Positions 63,990 to 64,000 of a stretch of 64,000 nt of DNA are shown here, one piece after another. The stretch spans positions 248,001 through 312,000 of the forward strand of contig NZ_CP119424.1 of NCBI RefSeq assembly GCF_029223585.1, read 5' to 3'. Position 1 is the first letter of the stretch. Every line of letters starts with the position of its first letter. The DNA comes from Photobacterium sp. DA100. GTDB taxonomy: Bacteria; Pseudomonadota; Gammaproteobacteria; Enterobacterales; Vibrionaceae. Position numbers and translations under genes: made by a program. The notes beneath the pieces were generated by a model. It made no database searches and was not told the origin of the DNA. It saw only the letters and a list, made by a program, of their open reading frames with translations.

Positions 63990-64000
63990 GTGCCGAAGAA
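63990..64000 (+). CDS. Possible start of a gene cut by the window edge
   Basis: AGGAG at 63982-63986 is followed by GTGCCGAAGAA, a plausible GTG start with good spacing. Only three codons are present, so this is a weak call. Confidence 0.25.

Noticed and set aside
1..64000. CRISPR arrays, prophage modules, insertion sequences or rRNA genes
   Set aside because: No regularly spaced repeats, transposase, integrase, capsid or rRNA sequences were seen on either strand.

Overview
The window is bacterial chromosomal DNA from a gammaproteobacterium, most likely a member of the Vibrionaceae. Photobacterium or a close relative is my best guess, but that is inference. Pointers are a delta-VPH-type thermostable hemolysin gene, YibI/YibH, AaeXAB, YqhD/YqhC and GltS homologues, a chitin-type GH20 hexosaminidase, and about 50 percent GC core genes broken by AT-rich patches. 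There are no rRNA genes, CRISPR arrays, phage modules or intact insertion sequences. One tRNA gene (tRNA-Ser, UGA) is present.

Layout. 1-2.2 kb: a cyclase-family hydrolase cut by the window edge, a DUF6559 protein, and a LysR regulator divergent from a DoxX-like membrane protein. 2.2-8.85 kb: a compact six-gene minus-strand operon. In transcription order it encodes a thermostable hemolysin-family protein, a fused AMP-ligase/heme-oxygenase-like diiron protein, an SDR oxidoreductase, a periplasmic TPR protein, and a QseB/PmrA-like response regulator with its sensor kinase. Its upstream region carries CTTAAG-N5-CTTAAG, the box expected for that regulator family. I regard this as the best candidate for an undescribed self-regulated biosynthetic system. 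9-17.7 kb: assorted genes (GNAT, unknown AT-rich ORF, tyrS, LysR, a broken VOC gene, HAD, DUF4336, tRNA-Ser with a broken 3' copy, a Tat-exported serine hydrolase, an exported family II pyrophosphatase).

17.8-23.7 kb: the second notable system. It has a LapD-like c-di-GMP receptor with degenerate GGDEF and EAL domains, a zinc-ribbon (TackOD1-like) protein with a degenerate GGDEF, a processive family 2 glycosyltransferase, and an HlyD-like adaptor. The layout recalls Alg8/Alg44 polysaccharide synthases under c-di-GMP control. 24.1-25.2 kb is a recombination scar made of a truncated M19 dipeptidase, a decayed copy of the trpB leader and 5' end, and what may be the C-terminus of a type I secreted protein.

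25.7-45.3 kb: an AT-rich lipoprotein, an exported GH13 amylase, an orphan divergent trpB, gltS, zntB, a MetA-pathway-type outer-membrane protein, a 1438-residue lipoprotein with Ca-binding repeats, a Cof-type HAD phosphatase, a GH20 hexosaminidase, a YfcC-type carrier and an AstE/aspartoacylase-family enzyme. 45.3-50.4 kb: an aaeXAB-like efflux operon with its divergent LysR gene and a PAS-LuxR regulator. 50.4-64 kb: a divergent pair of wall enzymes (M15, YkuD_2), argF, yqhD/yqhC, two paralogous small outer-membrane barrels, AraC regulators, yibI-yibH, a CPA2 antiporter and a DUF2541 protein.
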